Positions 19,846-28,902 of a stretch of 40,895 bases of DNA are shown piece after piece. Positions within the stretch are counted from its first letter, which is position 1. Each line of letters opens with the position of its first letter. The translations under genes were made by a program, and so were the position numbers. Under the pieces are notes generated by a model. The model saw nothing but the letters and a program-made list of their open reading frames with translations, searched no databases and was not told the DNA's origin. This DNA comes from a virus: positions 1 to 40,895 of the IMG/VR virus record IMGVR_UViG_3300025159_000113. One strand, written 5' to 3'.

Positions 19846-22800
19846 TCTAAAGGACTATATACCCGCTGACAAGTACGTGGTGTTAAATGATAATGACCCC
19901 GACTTGCGACCAATCGTGTTGAAACTACCCGAACCACCACCGTTGAAATACATTGATGGGTACGGTGATTATTACAAAGACCAACGATTTAAGAGATTGG
20001 AAGTGCCAAGAAGATTAATTGACTTGGAAGAAGAAGCGGTACAATCCGTTAAAGAGGAATTGGCTACCAATAAGAACAATGTTGTAACACTACTAAAAAT
20101 TCAGAAGAAGTTTTGGGAAATGCTTACCGAAAGGAATAAGGATTTTAAAAACGAAATAAATTTCATAAGAAAATTTTGGTGGCATAGAATGAATGGATAT
20201 TGGTTTTACAATATGGGTAAACCAACATACATTACAGGAAAGCACTTCTTTTATTTGAACGTGTGGAGAATGGATACCAACGAGGGTGAAGACAGACCCG
20301 GATATAGAGATAGAGATAGAAAAGAGTATCTGTTTGTTGATTATTGCTATACGTCAAACGAAACATTTGAAAAGATAGACAAAGACGGATTTGCCGTACC
20401 TAATGAAGACGGAACTTATTCTATGATTAACTTAGTGGATAGGATTGGCAACAAACACGTGCCAAGAAGAATATGCTATGGAAAGCATCAGGCAAAGAAC
20501 AGGCGTTCAGGAAATACAAATAAGTCAATTAGCAATGGAGTTGAGGTAATTACAAGGACGATAGGAACAGACGGTGGTGGTATTCAAAGTTATAGTAACG
20601 ATAACGCAGAAGAACATTTTAAGATGAAACTTCTTCCATCGTTTGATAAGTTTCCTATATGGATAAAACCGTTTACGTCTTCGGGTAGAACTTCTGATTC
20701 ACTAAAATTCGATGTAGGCAAAAACGAATACGCAGTTGATTCCTTACAAACAAAATTTGTGTATGCAACAACGGCATCAGAGAAGTATTTCGATGGTAAA
20801 AAGATGACATACCTACTTGTTGACGAAGCCGGAAAATGTTTTGGAAAAGGAACGGAAATAAGAATGTTTGATGGTTCTGTAAAGAATGTTGAAGATATAC
20901 GAGTTGGGGATGTTTTGATGGGGGATGATTCTTTGCCGAGAAATGTTTTAAGGTTAGCACGTGGTGTTGACGAAATGTATAAGATAATTCCAAATCAGGG
21001 GAAAGAGTGGACTTGTAACAGCGAGCATATATTATGTTTGAAGTCAAGTGATGGTAATGCCATACCCGGAGTTAGAGGTGGTGATTATTTTAAGAAAACC
21101 ATAAAGGAATATCTTAAAATGAAACCAAGACACAAACTTGCATCTGTTATGTATAAGAAACCAGTCAAATACACAGAGAACAAGCACGTAGTAGAACCTT
21201 ATTTTTTGGGATTGTGGCTTGGTGATGGGTATCATGGTGGTGTTAATATTACGAATATAGACATTGAAATAATTGATTATTTAAAAGAGTTTTCATCATT
21301 AAACGATACTCAAATGGTTAGGGATGAAATAACATATCATCTATCCAGAAAATCAGAATATACATATTTTTTTAATAATGGTGTAGAAGAACTTGTGTTT
21401 TATTCAGTAGGAGAAATAGCGTCATATTTTGATACTACTATTAGTTCTATAAATTGGACTATAAAAACAAAAGACAATTATCGTGGTTACGAGATAATTA
21501 AACAAAAGAATTTTAGCTTAATAGAAGAATTAAGAAAGATAGGTGTTATAGGTAACAAACATATTCCAAAAGATTACCTTTTTGATTCAGAAGAAAACAG
21601 ACTTAGTTTATTAGCGGGATTAATTGATTCGGATGGATACGCATATACAGGCAATAGAACAGGATATGAAGTAACACAAAAAAGAAAAGTTCTTGCCGAA
21701 AATATAAGAAGACTTGCACTTGATTTGGGATTTAGTTGTTCTATGTATCCAAAGATTGCAAGAATGAAAAGAGAAGACGGAAGTGTTTATGAATGTGAGG
21801 TATTTCGTGTTTCTATATATGGACTTGATTTGTGGAGAATACCGTGTAAGGTAAACAGGAAAAGATACGAAAGAAAGCCGCATCATCCAAATACGAGAAA
21901 TCCGTTACATACAGGATTTTCGGTAGAGAGTATTGGCGTTGGTGATTATTACGGATTTGTTATAGACGGAAACAGAAGATTTTTATTGGAAGACAATACG
22001 GTAGCGCACAATACTTCCAATGTCAGTGTATTAAAACGCCATGACGTAAATAAGAACTGTTGCGCACAAGGAAATGGAAGAATCATATTTGGATACTTAG
22101 ACTATCCATCAACGAGTGATGAATTAACGGATGGTAGTTTTGATTACAGGTTCTTGGCAAATACGTCAAACTTTTATCAAAGGATAAAGTCAAGCGGACA
22201 AACATTTTCTGGACTATTTAGGTTGTTTATACCCGCAACAGAGGGTCTTGACGGGTTTATTGACAGCTATGGATTTTCGGTTAAAGATACGATATTGGAC
22301 TATCAGAGAGAAGAAGGATTCACACAGACAGCACTTGAATTTTTACAGGGCAAAAGAGACGTGTTACTTCAGCGTGGTGATTCAGAATCCATGAGAGCAT
22401 ATAGGGAAGAAAAGAAATTGTTCCCTATTAAGTATGCAGACTGTTGGTTAGGAGAAGCAGGTTCAATAGGATTTCCACTTGAAAGGATAGATGAAAGGCT
22501 TGCTGAATTAAGGAGAGAAGACAAAACAGTGCGTGGTGATTTAGTGTGGGTAAACGGGTTTGGAAGCGATGTTGAATTTGTACACGATGAAGAAAATGGT
22601 AGGTTTAGGATAAGTGAATTTCCAAGTCCTGCCGTATCTAATAAAAGAATACAGATAAGCACATATAGTTCCATAAAGGGAAAACATATTCCAATGTGGC
22701 GACCACAGTATCCAAACAAGTACGTGTTAGGGTGCGACCCGTTTAAGTTCGGAACAAAACAGGATTCACGGACAGGTGCTTCACTTGGCAAGAAAAGTAG

Positions 22801-23350
22801 GTTGTCTGACGGTGGTATAGCTATACTACTTAAATACGACCCATCAGTTGATGGCGGTAAGGAAATAAAAGATTGGGACACATATAAGTTTGTGTTGTCT
22901 TACAGACATAGACCCGCAAATTCAAATGAGTTTAACGAAGATACGTTAAAGGCAGCGATATATTTTGGGGCGATGGTGTACCCTGAAACAAACTTAGATG
23001 AAACGCTTAGATATTTTATCGAAAAAGAATATGGAGCATATCTTCTTTACGACATAGACTTAAAGACAGGAAGATACAAGGAAAAAGCGGGGTGTGATTC
23101 GTTGGAAAGGTCTAAGCAATTGCTATTCAGTAGAACAAGGGACTACCTTGAAAACAGGTGTCACGTGGAAGCATTTGCTGAATATCTACAAGAATGTAAG
23201 GAGATTACTGGAATGGAGATGATGAGACACTATGATAGGTTAACAGCACATGGTATGTGTCTAATGGGTGCAGAAACTCCATACGCAGAAGAAATGCTAA
23301 GCGATAATTCTGATTCGTATAACGCAGAGGACTATTGGAATTTTGCATAA
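19838..23350 (+). CDS. terL: Terminase large subunit interrupted by an intein, 1170 aa precursor
   Basis: ATP-driven DNA packaging motor and headful nuclease. The extein has a deviant Walker A, RRSGNTNKS (residues 222-230), and Walker B TYLLVDE (about 324-330). The intein begins right after this at C334 and ends at N725, before T726. The C-terminal nuclease domain starts near YVLGCDPFKFG and continues with LLYDIDLKTG. Without the 392-residue intein the protein is 778 aa, typical of terminases of this phage type. It overlaps the small-terminase candidate by eight bases. Splicing is required for function, because the insertion splits the ATPase active site. Confidence 0.92.
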   Translation: MSNLKDYIPADKYVVLNDNDPDLRPIVLKLPEPPPLKYIDGYGDYYKDQRFKRLEVPRRLIDLEEEAVQSVKEELATNKNNVVTLLKIQKKFWEMLTERNKDFKNEINFIRKFWWHRMNGYWFYNMGKPTYITGKHFFYLNVWRMDTNEGEDRPGYRDRDRKEYLFVDYCYTSNETFEKIDKDGFAVPNEDGTYSMINLVDRIGNKHVPRRICYGKHQAKNRRSGNTNKSISNGVEVITRTIGTDGGGIQSYSNDNAEEHFKMKLLPSFDKFPIWIKPFTSSGRTSDSLKFDVGKNEYAVDSLQTKFVYATTASEKYFDGKKMTYLLVDEAGKCFGKGTEIRMFDGSVKNVEDIRVGDVLMGDDSLPRNVLRLARGVDEMYKIIPNQGKEWTCNSEHILCLKSSDGNAIPGVRGGDYFKKTIKEYLKMKPRHKLASVMYKKPVKYTENKHVVEPYFLGLWLGDGYHGGVNITNIDIEIIDYLKEFSSLNDTQMVRDEITYHLSRKSEYTYFFNNGVEELVFYSVGEIASYFDTTISSINWTIKTKDNYRGYEIIKQKNFSLIEELRKIGVIGNKHIPKDYLFDSEENRLSLLAGLIDSDGYAYTGNRTGYEVTQKRKVLAENIRRLALDLGFSCSMYPKIARMKREDGSVYECEVFRVSIYGLDLWRIPCKVNRKRYERKPHHPNTRNPLHTGFSVESIGVGDYYGFVIDGNRRFLLEDNTVAHNTSNVSVLKRHDVNKNCCAQGNGRIIFGYLDYPSTSDELTDGSFDYRFLANTSNFYQRIKSSGQTFSGLFRLFIPATEGLDGFIDSYGFSVKDTILDYQREEGFTQTALEFLQGKRDVLLQRGDSESMRAYREEKKLFPIKYADCWLGEAGSIGFPLERIDERLAELRREDKTVRGDLVWVNGFGSDVEFVHDEENGRFRISEFPSPAVSNKRIQISTYSSIKGKHIPMWRPQYPNKYVLGCDPFKFGTKQDSRTGASLGKKSRLSDGGIAILLKYDPSVDGGKEIKDWDTYKFVLSYRHRPANSNEFNEDTLKAAIYFGAMVYPETNLDETLRYFIEKEYGAYLLYDIDLKTGRYKEKAGCDSLERSKQLLFSRTRDYLENRCHVEAFAEYLQECKEITGMEMMRHYDRLTAHGMCLMGAETPYAEEMLSDNSDSYNAEDYWNFA
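20837..22012 (+). mobile_element. Intein with LAGLIDADG homing endonuclease in terL
   Basis: A 392-residue intein. Block A is CFGKGTEIRMFDGSVKNVEDIRVGD with the catalytic first Cys; block B is TCNSEHILCL (TxxH). The endonuclease insert has two dodecapeptide motifs, LGLWLGDG (near 21204) and LLAGLIDSDG (near 21610). Block F is YYGFVIDGNRRFLLEDN and block G is VAHN, with Thr as the first C-extein residue. All splicing residues appear intact (C1, TxxH, H-N, +1 Thr), so it is probably active both in splicing and homing. Confidence 0.92.
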
Positions 23351-23361
23351 AGTATCAATTT

Positions 23362-23391
23362 TTATGTTAAAAAATCAACGTGTTATCTTTG
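23362..23391 (+). promoter_or_regulatory. Promoter of the portal gene
   Basis: TTATG (23361-23366 region), then AACGTGT and TATCTTTG (23384-23391). The extended word is shared with the promoters at 19103 and 30113 and may mark a phage late-promoter class. Confidence 0.65.
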
Positions 23392-23407
23392 TTAAAAATA
23401 TTTTGAA

Positions 23408-25819
23408 ATGATTTACAAAGGCGATGAATATTCTAAGGGCAAAAAGTACGTTATGCCCAACCGTGATAACGACCAGATAAGTCCTGCCGAAAAGGATAAA
23501 CCCGCATACAATCTACAAATGGCACAAGCTATTTATAAAGAGTTTTGCAGGGGTGGAACATACGTTGATTATGCGTCCTATTCGGATGTGGATATTAACA
23601 GGAGTTATGCACACGGAAATCAGCCACAGAGTATTTACGAAAACGCCTATTACGGAACAGACAACACAAGCACCGTGTCTGAAAAGATAGACGATGCAGC
23701 CGTAAAAAACAAGAAAAGAAAAGCGGGTGATAACCTGAATTTCACAATACAATCACCCGCACCGAAGATGATGGATTCGCTTATAGGCAAACTGTCAGAA
23801 CTGATAAACATGGTATCCGTTGACCCGACAGACAAGTATAGCGGTGCAGTAAAGGAAACAGCAAAGTGGGGGGCGTGGGCAGACAAACAATATCGGAATG
23901 AACTAAACACGCTAAAAGCCTTAATGGTGCTTCCACAACAGGAACAAGGATTCGTGCCTGAAAACCTTGAAGAACTGAATCTGTACGAAGCAGAGGGTGG
24001 TTTTAAACCGTCCTACGCAACAGTAATGGAGCAACTGCTGAAGTATGCCTTTGAGCAGTCAGCATGGGATGAGGTGATAGTAGAAAAGGTACTTGCAGAT
24101 TTGGTAACAGTAGGATTTGCAGCAGTCAGGGACGTGTATAATCCAATTACAGGACAAACCAAAGTAGAATACATAAATGCTAAGACAGCGGGTGTGCAAT
24201 ATGTAGATGAAGAATCATACAGAAATCCCGACTATGGATTCTTTATTAAATTAGTAAAGCTGTCAGATTTAAAACAAAAAGGCTTTACAGAAGAAGAATT
24301 AAAAAGTGTAGCAAAGAAATTCTCAGGAGATTTTGGTAACGATAAATACGAAGACCCCAACTCAATAAACAAAGGAGCAGAATATGGCTTTGCAGAACAG
24401 ACAGACAAGTTTGTAGTACCCGTGTTCGTGGTGAATTGGATAGATGTAGATTACAAACAGGAAGTATCACACACGAACAGGTATGGAAAAAAGAGAACAA
24501 GGGAATACGATGGAAAAGCCAAGTTAGGCAAGAACGATGAATTATTAAAAACAAGAATAAAAACAGTCCGTGAGGCACATTGGATAATCGACACAGAGTT
24601 AATGTACGATTATGGCAGAATGAAGCACCAATGCAGGGACGGATTGTCAGAACCCGTGTTACCTATCCACATGGTAAAGGTATTTGGAAGACCAATCATT
24701 CCAAGACTAATCCCCGTGTTAGACTTATACATGAACAGTTGGATGAAGTTCCAACAGGGAATCAGGATGAGTACAATCAATGGGTTAGCTATTGACATGG
24801 CAATTATTAACAACATTAATTTGGGTGGCAGAAAGATGAACCCAAAGGACGTGTTAAAAGCATACAGGGAAACAGGAACATTATTCTTTAGTTCAGAAAA
24901 CACACAAGGCAGACACACGGTTCAGAACACACGCCCGATAGAAAAGTTAGATGGTGGGGCAGGTGCGGTGTTACAGGAACAGGTAACGGCAATGGATTGG
25001 GCGTTAAGACAGATAGAAGAACTGACAGGTATAAATCCTTTGTCAATGGGTTCATCACCCGATAGCGGAACAGGCAAGGCGGTGAATGAATATTCTATCA
25101 TGGGGACGAGTGATATATTAAAGAATATCGTTAAAAAAGCAAACATACTAAAATCCGATGTAGCACGAAATATGTGTCTGAGGATACAATATACCGTAAA
25201 GGATGAGAAAGTGGCTGCAAAGGCTTATGAAGACGTTGTAGGGGCATCTAATCTTGAACTGTTGCGCATAGCAGAGGGGCATGACGTGAAGTACGGAATA
25301 AGGACACACGCACGACCAACACAGAAAGACATAGCAGAGCTAAAAGAAATGATAGCACTATCATTGAAGAACGGGCGTGATGGCAAGGTAGGAATAACAG
25401 AAGCAGACTATGTTAGGTTCAATTCGATGATAAATGCGGGTGAAAGTCTAAAGAGAATAGCAATGTTACTTGGTGCAGCTAATAAAAAAGCAAAAAGAGA
25501 AGCAGAAGAAGCAGCAGCAAGGGCAAACCAACAGACCATGCAGGGTGCGCAACAGCTTGAACAAATGAAAGCACAGAACAAGCAACAGGAGTTCATGCTT
25601 AAAACACAGTCTGAAATTGCCAATGAAAAGACTAAGGGGACTAATCAAATTCTGAACGAAGCAGTCAAAAAAGGAGAGATGACAGCAATGCAGGCGTTAA
25701 TGGTACTGAACGGTGTTCCAATACCACGTGGACAGCAGCAACAGCAAGCACCACAACAGCAAGCACCGTCAGCACCCGTGAGCGAATCACCGATACCTGT
25801 TGAGGGACAGGCTATTTAA
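23408..25819 (+). CDS. Portal protein, 803 aa
   Basis: The dodecameric DNA portal at the head vertex. Evidence is position (after the terminase, before scaffold and capsid), size, and a long helical middle with KVLADLVTVGFAAVRDVYNPITGQTKVEYINAKTAGVQYVDEESYRNPDYGFFI, a pattern of portal wing domains, followed by MNSWMKFQQGIRMSTINGLAIDM and a long helical C-terminal region. The last 100 residues are Q/A-rich (with QQQQQAPQQQAPSAP) and probably disordered; the DNA there holds a 14-base direct repeat. Large portals of this size occur in crAss-like and related podoviruses. Confidence 0.8.
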   Translation: MIYKGDEYSKGKKYVMPNRDNDQISPAEKDKPAYNLQMAQAIYKEFCRGGTYVDYASYSDVDINRSYAHGNQPQSIYENAYYGTDNTSTVSEKIDDAAVKNKKRKAGDNLNFTIQSPAPKMMDSLIGKLSELINMVSVDPTDKYSGAVKETAKWGAWADKQYRNELNTLKALMVLPQQEQGFVPENLEELNLYEAEGGFKPSYATVMEQLLKYAFEQSAWDEVIVEKVLADLVTVGFAAVRDVYNPITGQTKVEYINAKTAGVQYVDEESYRNPDYGFFIKLVKLSDLKQKGFTEEELKSVAKKFSGDFGNDKYEDPNSINKGAEYGFAEQTDKFVVPVFVVNWIDVDYKQEVSHTNRYGKKRTREYDGKAKLGKNDELLKTRIKTVREAHWIIDTELMYDYGRMKHQCRDGLSEPVLPIHMVKVFGRPIIPRLIPVLDLYMNSWMKFQQGIRMSTINGLAIDMAIINNINLGGRKMNPKDVLKAYRETGTLFFSSENTQGRHTVQNTRPIEKLDGGAGAVLQEQVTAMDWALRQIEELTGINPLSMGSSPDSGTGKAVNEYSIMGTSDILKNIVKKANILKSDVARNMCLRIQYTVKDEKVAAKAYEDVVGASNLELLRIAEGHDVKYGIRTHARPTQKDIAELKEMIALSLKNGRDGKVGITEADYVRFNSMINAGESLKRIAMLLGAANKKAKREAEEAAARANQQTMQGAQQLEQMKAQNKQQEFMLKTQSEIANEKTKGTNQILNEAVKKGEMTAMQALMVLNGVPIPRGQQQQQAPQQQAPSAPVSESPIPVEGQAI

Positions 25820-25848
25820 TTTGGTGTATTTTATTTAACATATATTTG
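25820..25848 (+). promoter_or_regulatory. Promoter of the scaffold-capsid genes
   Basis: TTTG (25820-25823), 17 bases, TATATTTG (25841-25848), then a 20-base leader to the ATG at 25869. Confidence 0.65.
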
Positions 25849-25868
25849 CGAACAACAAAAAATATATA

Positions 25869-26924
25869 ATGGATTATAATGAGATTTTAGCGACAGTAAA
25901 AGCAGAGGAAGCCCCCGTGGTGGATGCACCTGTTGTAGATGTAAAAACAGAAGAAGTAAAAGATGTAAAAGAACCCGTAAAAGAAGAAGTGAAAACAGAC
26001 GAGTTTTCGTTTGATTCTTTTAAGAGTTATGCAAAGGCAAAGTACGAAAAAGACATAAATTCTGAAGAAGATTTGGTGTCGTATTTTGAGAAAGCAAAAA
26101 AGGCAGACGAGTTGACCCAAGAAGTAGATGGTCTAACGCAAAAAGTTAGCGAGCTAACAAATTTAGCGTCAAAAGGCATAAGCGGAAGGGAATGGTTTGC
26201 GAGTGATGATGAATTTATCAGGCAGCAGTTTTTAACAAAGCGAGCTGGTGAGTACAGTGAGCAGGCGATGAAATTGCTTGTGAATTTAAGTCCTGAAAAA
26301 GTTAAGAATCTTGACCATGTAGAAGCCATTAAACTAAGTATGATGGTCGAAAATCCAGACTTGGAGAAATCTGAAGTCGATGAACTGATTGCTGAAGAGT
26401 ATGGATTAAACGAAGACGATGAACTTAGTGGTGCTGCAAAGGCGAAGATTAAAGTTAACGGCAACAATGCCAAGAAGACATTAGCGAAACTCTATGATGG
26501 AATCGAAATACCAAAGGCGGTAGATTGGGAATCAGGTAGGGCAGCGTTAAAGAGTGCGTGGGAAAGTCCTTTAAAAGACTTAGTAGATGGCATAACAGAG
26601 TTAAAGTTAACAGAAGAATTTTCGTTCAATGTATCCCCAGAAATGAAAGCGGGTATGGTAGAAGAGGCGTTAAACGAAGTCCTGTCAAGTCAGACAAAAG
26701 TCAGCGAAGAAGCTGCGGGTGTGATTGCAGGAAAAGTACGCAGCAAGATACTGGAAAAGAATTTTGACAAGATTGTGAAAGTCCTTACAGATGAAATCAG
26801 TGAGAGAGAAAAAGAGAGATGGAGAAAGGAAGTTCACAACGACACAGGAGTTAATAACGATTCACGGGCAGAAGGGGCGAGCGACGGTGTTATGACTGGT
26901 GCTGAGTGGATGAAAAGTTTATAG
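25869..26924 (+). CDS. Scaffolding protein candidate, 351 aa
   Basis: Acidic and highly helical: an N-terminal region of V-E-K-P repeats (residues 10-45), a predicted coiled coil (KADELTQEVDGLTQKVSELTNLAS, about 80-100), and charged helices to the C-terminus. Its place between portal and major capsid genes and its composition are those of a phage scaffold, which is expelled after procapsid assembly. No protease motif is seen. It has its own promoter and lies 25 bases before the capsid gene. Confidence 0.7.
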   Translation: MDYNEILATVKAEEAPVVDAPVVDVKTEEVKDVKEPVKEEVKTDEFSFDSFKSYAKAKYEKDINSEEDLVSYFEKAKKADELTQEVDGLTQKVSELTNLASKGISGREWFASDDEFIRQQFLTKRAGEYSEQAMKLLVNLSPEKVKNLDHVEAIKLSMMVENPDLEKSEVDELIAEEYGLNEDDELSGAAKAKIKVNGNNAKKTLAKLYDGIEIPKAVDWESGRAALKSAWESPLKDLVDGITELKLTEEFSFNVSPEMKAGMVEEALNEVLSSQTKVSEEAAGVIAGKVRSKILEKNFDKIVKVLTDEISEREKERWRKEVHNDTGVNNDSRAEGASDGVMTGAEWMKSL

Positions 26925-26949
26925 TAGTAATTAAAAAAGAAAAAAGAAA

Positions 26950-28359
26950 ATGGCTTATAGAGAGAGTACATCACAAGCAGGGTGGGCAGGGCAACTTGTA
27001 ACCACTTGGGATGTTGCATTTGAAGAACAAGCCTTCGCAGAATTGCAAAGCAGATATGGCGATGGCTTTAAGGTGTTGAACTTCCTCAACATGGCGGGAG
27101 CAGAAATGAATGTTGGCAGCAACAACATTACTATCTTGGAAGAATCAGTACCAGAACGTCCGGTAACTGTAACAGTGGCACAGGCATTGTCAGCACCGAT
27201 AGACCCCGTACTTACATTCTCATCTGCTGATAACAGCGATGACTATGTGCGTGAAGGAATGTCGTTATTGATTCCTGCGCAGTATGTAACAGGACAGGAT
27301 TATGATTTAGAGTTGCGTATTTGGGACGACAACGGAACATGGAAAGGTAAATCTTTCAGCTTAACAGCAACAATCGACACAGCTATTACTTCAAAAGAAC
27401 TTATTCTGACAGCAAGTTCTTACGGTGAAGGAGCAGACGGTATTGACCCGATGACAGGTGGTTTGTATGAAAGAAACACCAACGGTCGTATTTTGAAAGA
27501 ATCGTGTGCTATCGAAGGAGGTCGTGTGTTTGAACAAGTATTCCAAGCAGTAAAAACTAAATACGGTACAAATGCCTTATTTAGCAAAGAACAGATGGAT
27601 GCAACATTCCGTTTGGATTCACAGAAAGACGCTTTCCTTTTAACAGGTAACGCCAACACCAACGTAGCAAACTTAAAAACAGTTTCTATCACAGGTGGAA
27701 GCAACGTAGTACGTTCAACAAAAGGTTTAGTGCCTATTATGAAAGAGTTGGCACAGGAATTAACTTGGACAACCGACTTCGACATGGACAAATTCAAAGC
27801 CGTAAAAGGTTATTTGGAAGCAGTAGGTGTTATGAACCGTGAAGTTGACTTCTTGGGAGGCACAGACCTTATTCAGTCTATTGAAGATGCAAATATTGAG
27901 TGGCTGGCAGCTAATTCAACAGGACATTCGTTATACGAAACAATGCGTTCAGTTGGGTTCTATGCAAAAGAAGTTAATATCACTGGTATTAAATTCAATT
28001 TGATGGAGCTTAGCTCATTCTCAAATCCGAATAAATTTGGTGCTTCTGAATACGGATACAGAAACATGGGATTCCTTATGCCAAAAGGTATGCACAACGT
28101 AACCATGAGTGGTCATGGAAGTCCTGATGAAAAAATGAAACTTCCACACTTAACATTAGGTTATGCTGTTAATCAGGGTGAAAACCGCAGATATACAGTA
28201 ACCAGCGTGAAAGGTAATATTGACTTCCCGTCAGGAAGTGCAGCAGCAAACTCTTTTGATGGTGTTAAATTCGACTTCAAAACACACATTGTACCTATTT
28301 TCAATAATATCCACAAGACCATATTAGTAACCCAAGACCTCTCAGGTGGAGGTGCATAA
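26950..28359 (+). CDS. Major capsid protein, 469 aa
   Basis: Expected HK97-fold shell protein. The call rests on position after the scaffold, size, and codon use: this gene uses more C-ending codons (AAC, TTC, GGT) than its neighbours, as highly expressed genes do. It begins MAYRESTSQAGWAGQLVTTWD and contains an axial/E-loop-like beta-rich region followed by FLGGTDLIQSIEDANIEWLA, a likely spine helix. No cleavage site is obvious. It would be the natural client of the co-chaperonin-like proteins upstream. Confidence 0.8.
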   Translation: MAYRESTSQAGWAGQLVTTWDVAFEEQAFAELQSRYGDGFKVLNFLNMAGAEMNVGSNNITILEESVPERPVTVTVAQALSAPIDPVLTFSSADNSDDYVREGMSLLIPAQYVTGQDYDLELRIWDDNGTWKGKSFSLTATIDTAITSKELILTASSYGEGADGIDPMTGGLYERNTNGRILKESCAIEGGRVFEQVFQAVKTKYGTNALFSKEQMDATFRLDSQKDAFLLTGNANTNVANLKTVSITGGSNVVRSTKGLVPIMKELAQELTWTTDFDMDKFKAVKGYLEAVGVMNREVDFLGGTDLIQSIEDANIEWLAANSTGHSLYETMRSVGFYAKEVNITGIKFNLMELSSFSNPNKFGASEYGYRNMGFLMPKGMHNVTMSGHGSPDEKMKLPHLTLGYAVNQGENRRYTVTSVKGNIDFPSGSAAANSFDGVKFDFKTHIVPIFNNIHKTILVTQDLSGGGA

Positions 28360-28360
28360 C

Positions 28361-28367
28361 AGGAGGG
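28361..28367 (+). promoter_or_regulatory. Strong Shine-Dalgarno sequence before the signal-peptide gene
   Basis: AGGAGGG seven bases before the ATG at 28375. Shine-Dalgarno sites are rare in Bacteroidota, and the other genes in this window mostly lack them, so this gene may be under different translational control. Confidence 0.6.
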
Positions 28368-28374
28368 TAGTAAA

Positions 28375-28854
28375 ATGAAAAGAGTATTAATATTCATCGT
28401 TTCAGTATTGTTCGCAGTTGTAAGCTACGGACAGAATCTCACCGTAGACGGTATTGCAGGTTCTTATGACTTCAAGTTTGACGTTAAAAAGAACATAACA
28501 TACAGTTTTTTCTACGGAAGTGAAACTGCTGACACCCTGATTAAAAGTCAGACGTGGAACAGAGATTATGTAATTGATAACTTGTTTGATGCAGTAAAGC
28601 ATGAATGGAGAGTAGCACTTGATAGTATCAGTGGAACACCAGTTGCAACAGTAACATTGGAAGGTAAATTTACCACAGCAGATACTTACGCTACACTTGC
28701 AACAGCAACATGGCATGGAACAAGCGCAGATACAGTAATTGCATTAGCCAATAGTACGGCAAAAAACTATCGTATTCTCAACTTAAAGGTTGTTACAAGT
28801 TCAGCAACACAAAAGATACAGATAGAACGTGTCGAGGGAGGCATTTACAAATAG
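28375..28854 (+). CDS. Secreted-type beta-rich protein after the capsid gene, 159 aa
   Basis: The N-terminus is a Sec signal peptide: MKR, then a hydrophobic core (VLIFIVSVLFAVV), then SYG with Gln next, a cleavage context common in Bacteroidota exported proteins. The mature part is beta-rich, with many Thr and Ala (VATVTLEGKFTTADTYATLATATWHG), like a decoration or fibre domain. It lies 15 bases after the capsid gene and before an intrinsic terminator, so it is made with the virion proteins. A head decoration protein would not need export; the signal suggests a host-envelope role, for example superinfection exclusion. Function unknown. Confidence 0.75.
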   Translation: MKRVLIFIVSVLFAVVSYGQNLTVDGIAGSYDFKFDVKKNITYSFFYGSETADTLIKSQTWNRDYVIDNLFDAVKHEWRVALDSISGTPVATVTLEGKFTTADTYATLATATWHGTSADTVIALANSTAKNYRILNLKVVTSSATQKIQIERVEGGIYK

Positions 28855-28861
28855 AAAACTT

Positions 28862-28890
28862 GGGGGTGGTGATTAAGCCGCCCCCTTTTA
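28862..28890 (+). terminator. Intrinsic terminator after the capsid block
   Basis: GGGGGTGG (28862-28869) pairs with CCGCCCCC (28878-28885) including one U-G pair, followed by TTTT. It lies eight bases after the stop of the signal-peptide gene. Confidence 0.85.
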
Positions 28891-28902
28891 AATAACAGAG
28901 AT

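Noticed and set aside
22369-22881. Long minus-strand frame (170 codons) inside terL
   Set aside because: It lies fully antisense to a strongly supported gene, is rich in Ser/Pro/Leu as expected of a shadow frame, and has no start context.
25730-25770. CAACAGCAAGCACC direct repeat in the portal gene as a mobile or regulatory repeat
   Set aside because: It is in frame and encodes a Gln/Ala/Pro-rich tail; simple coding repeats explain it.
26027-26473. Minus-strand frame of 148 codons inside the scaffold gene
   Set aside because: Ser/Phe-rich shadow caused by the Lys/Glu-rich coding strand.
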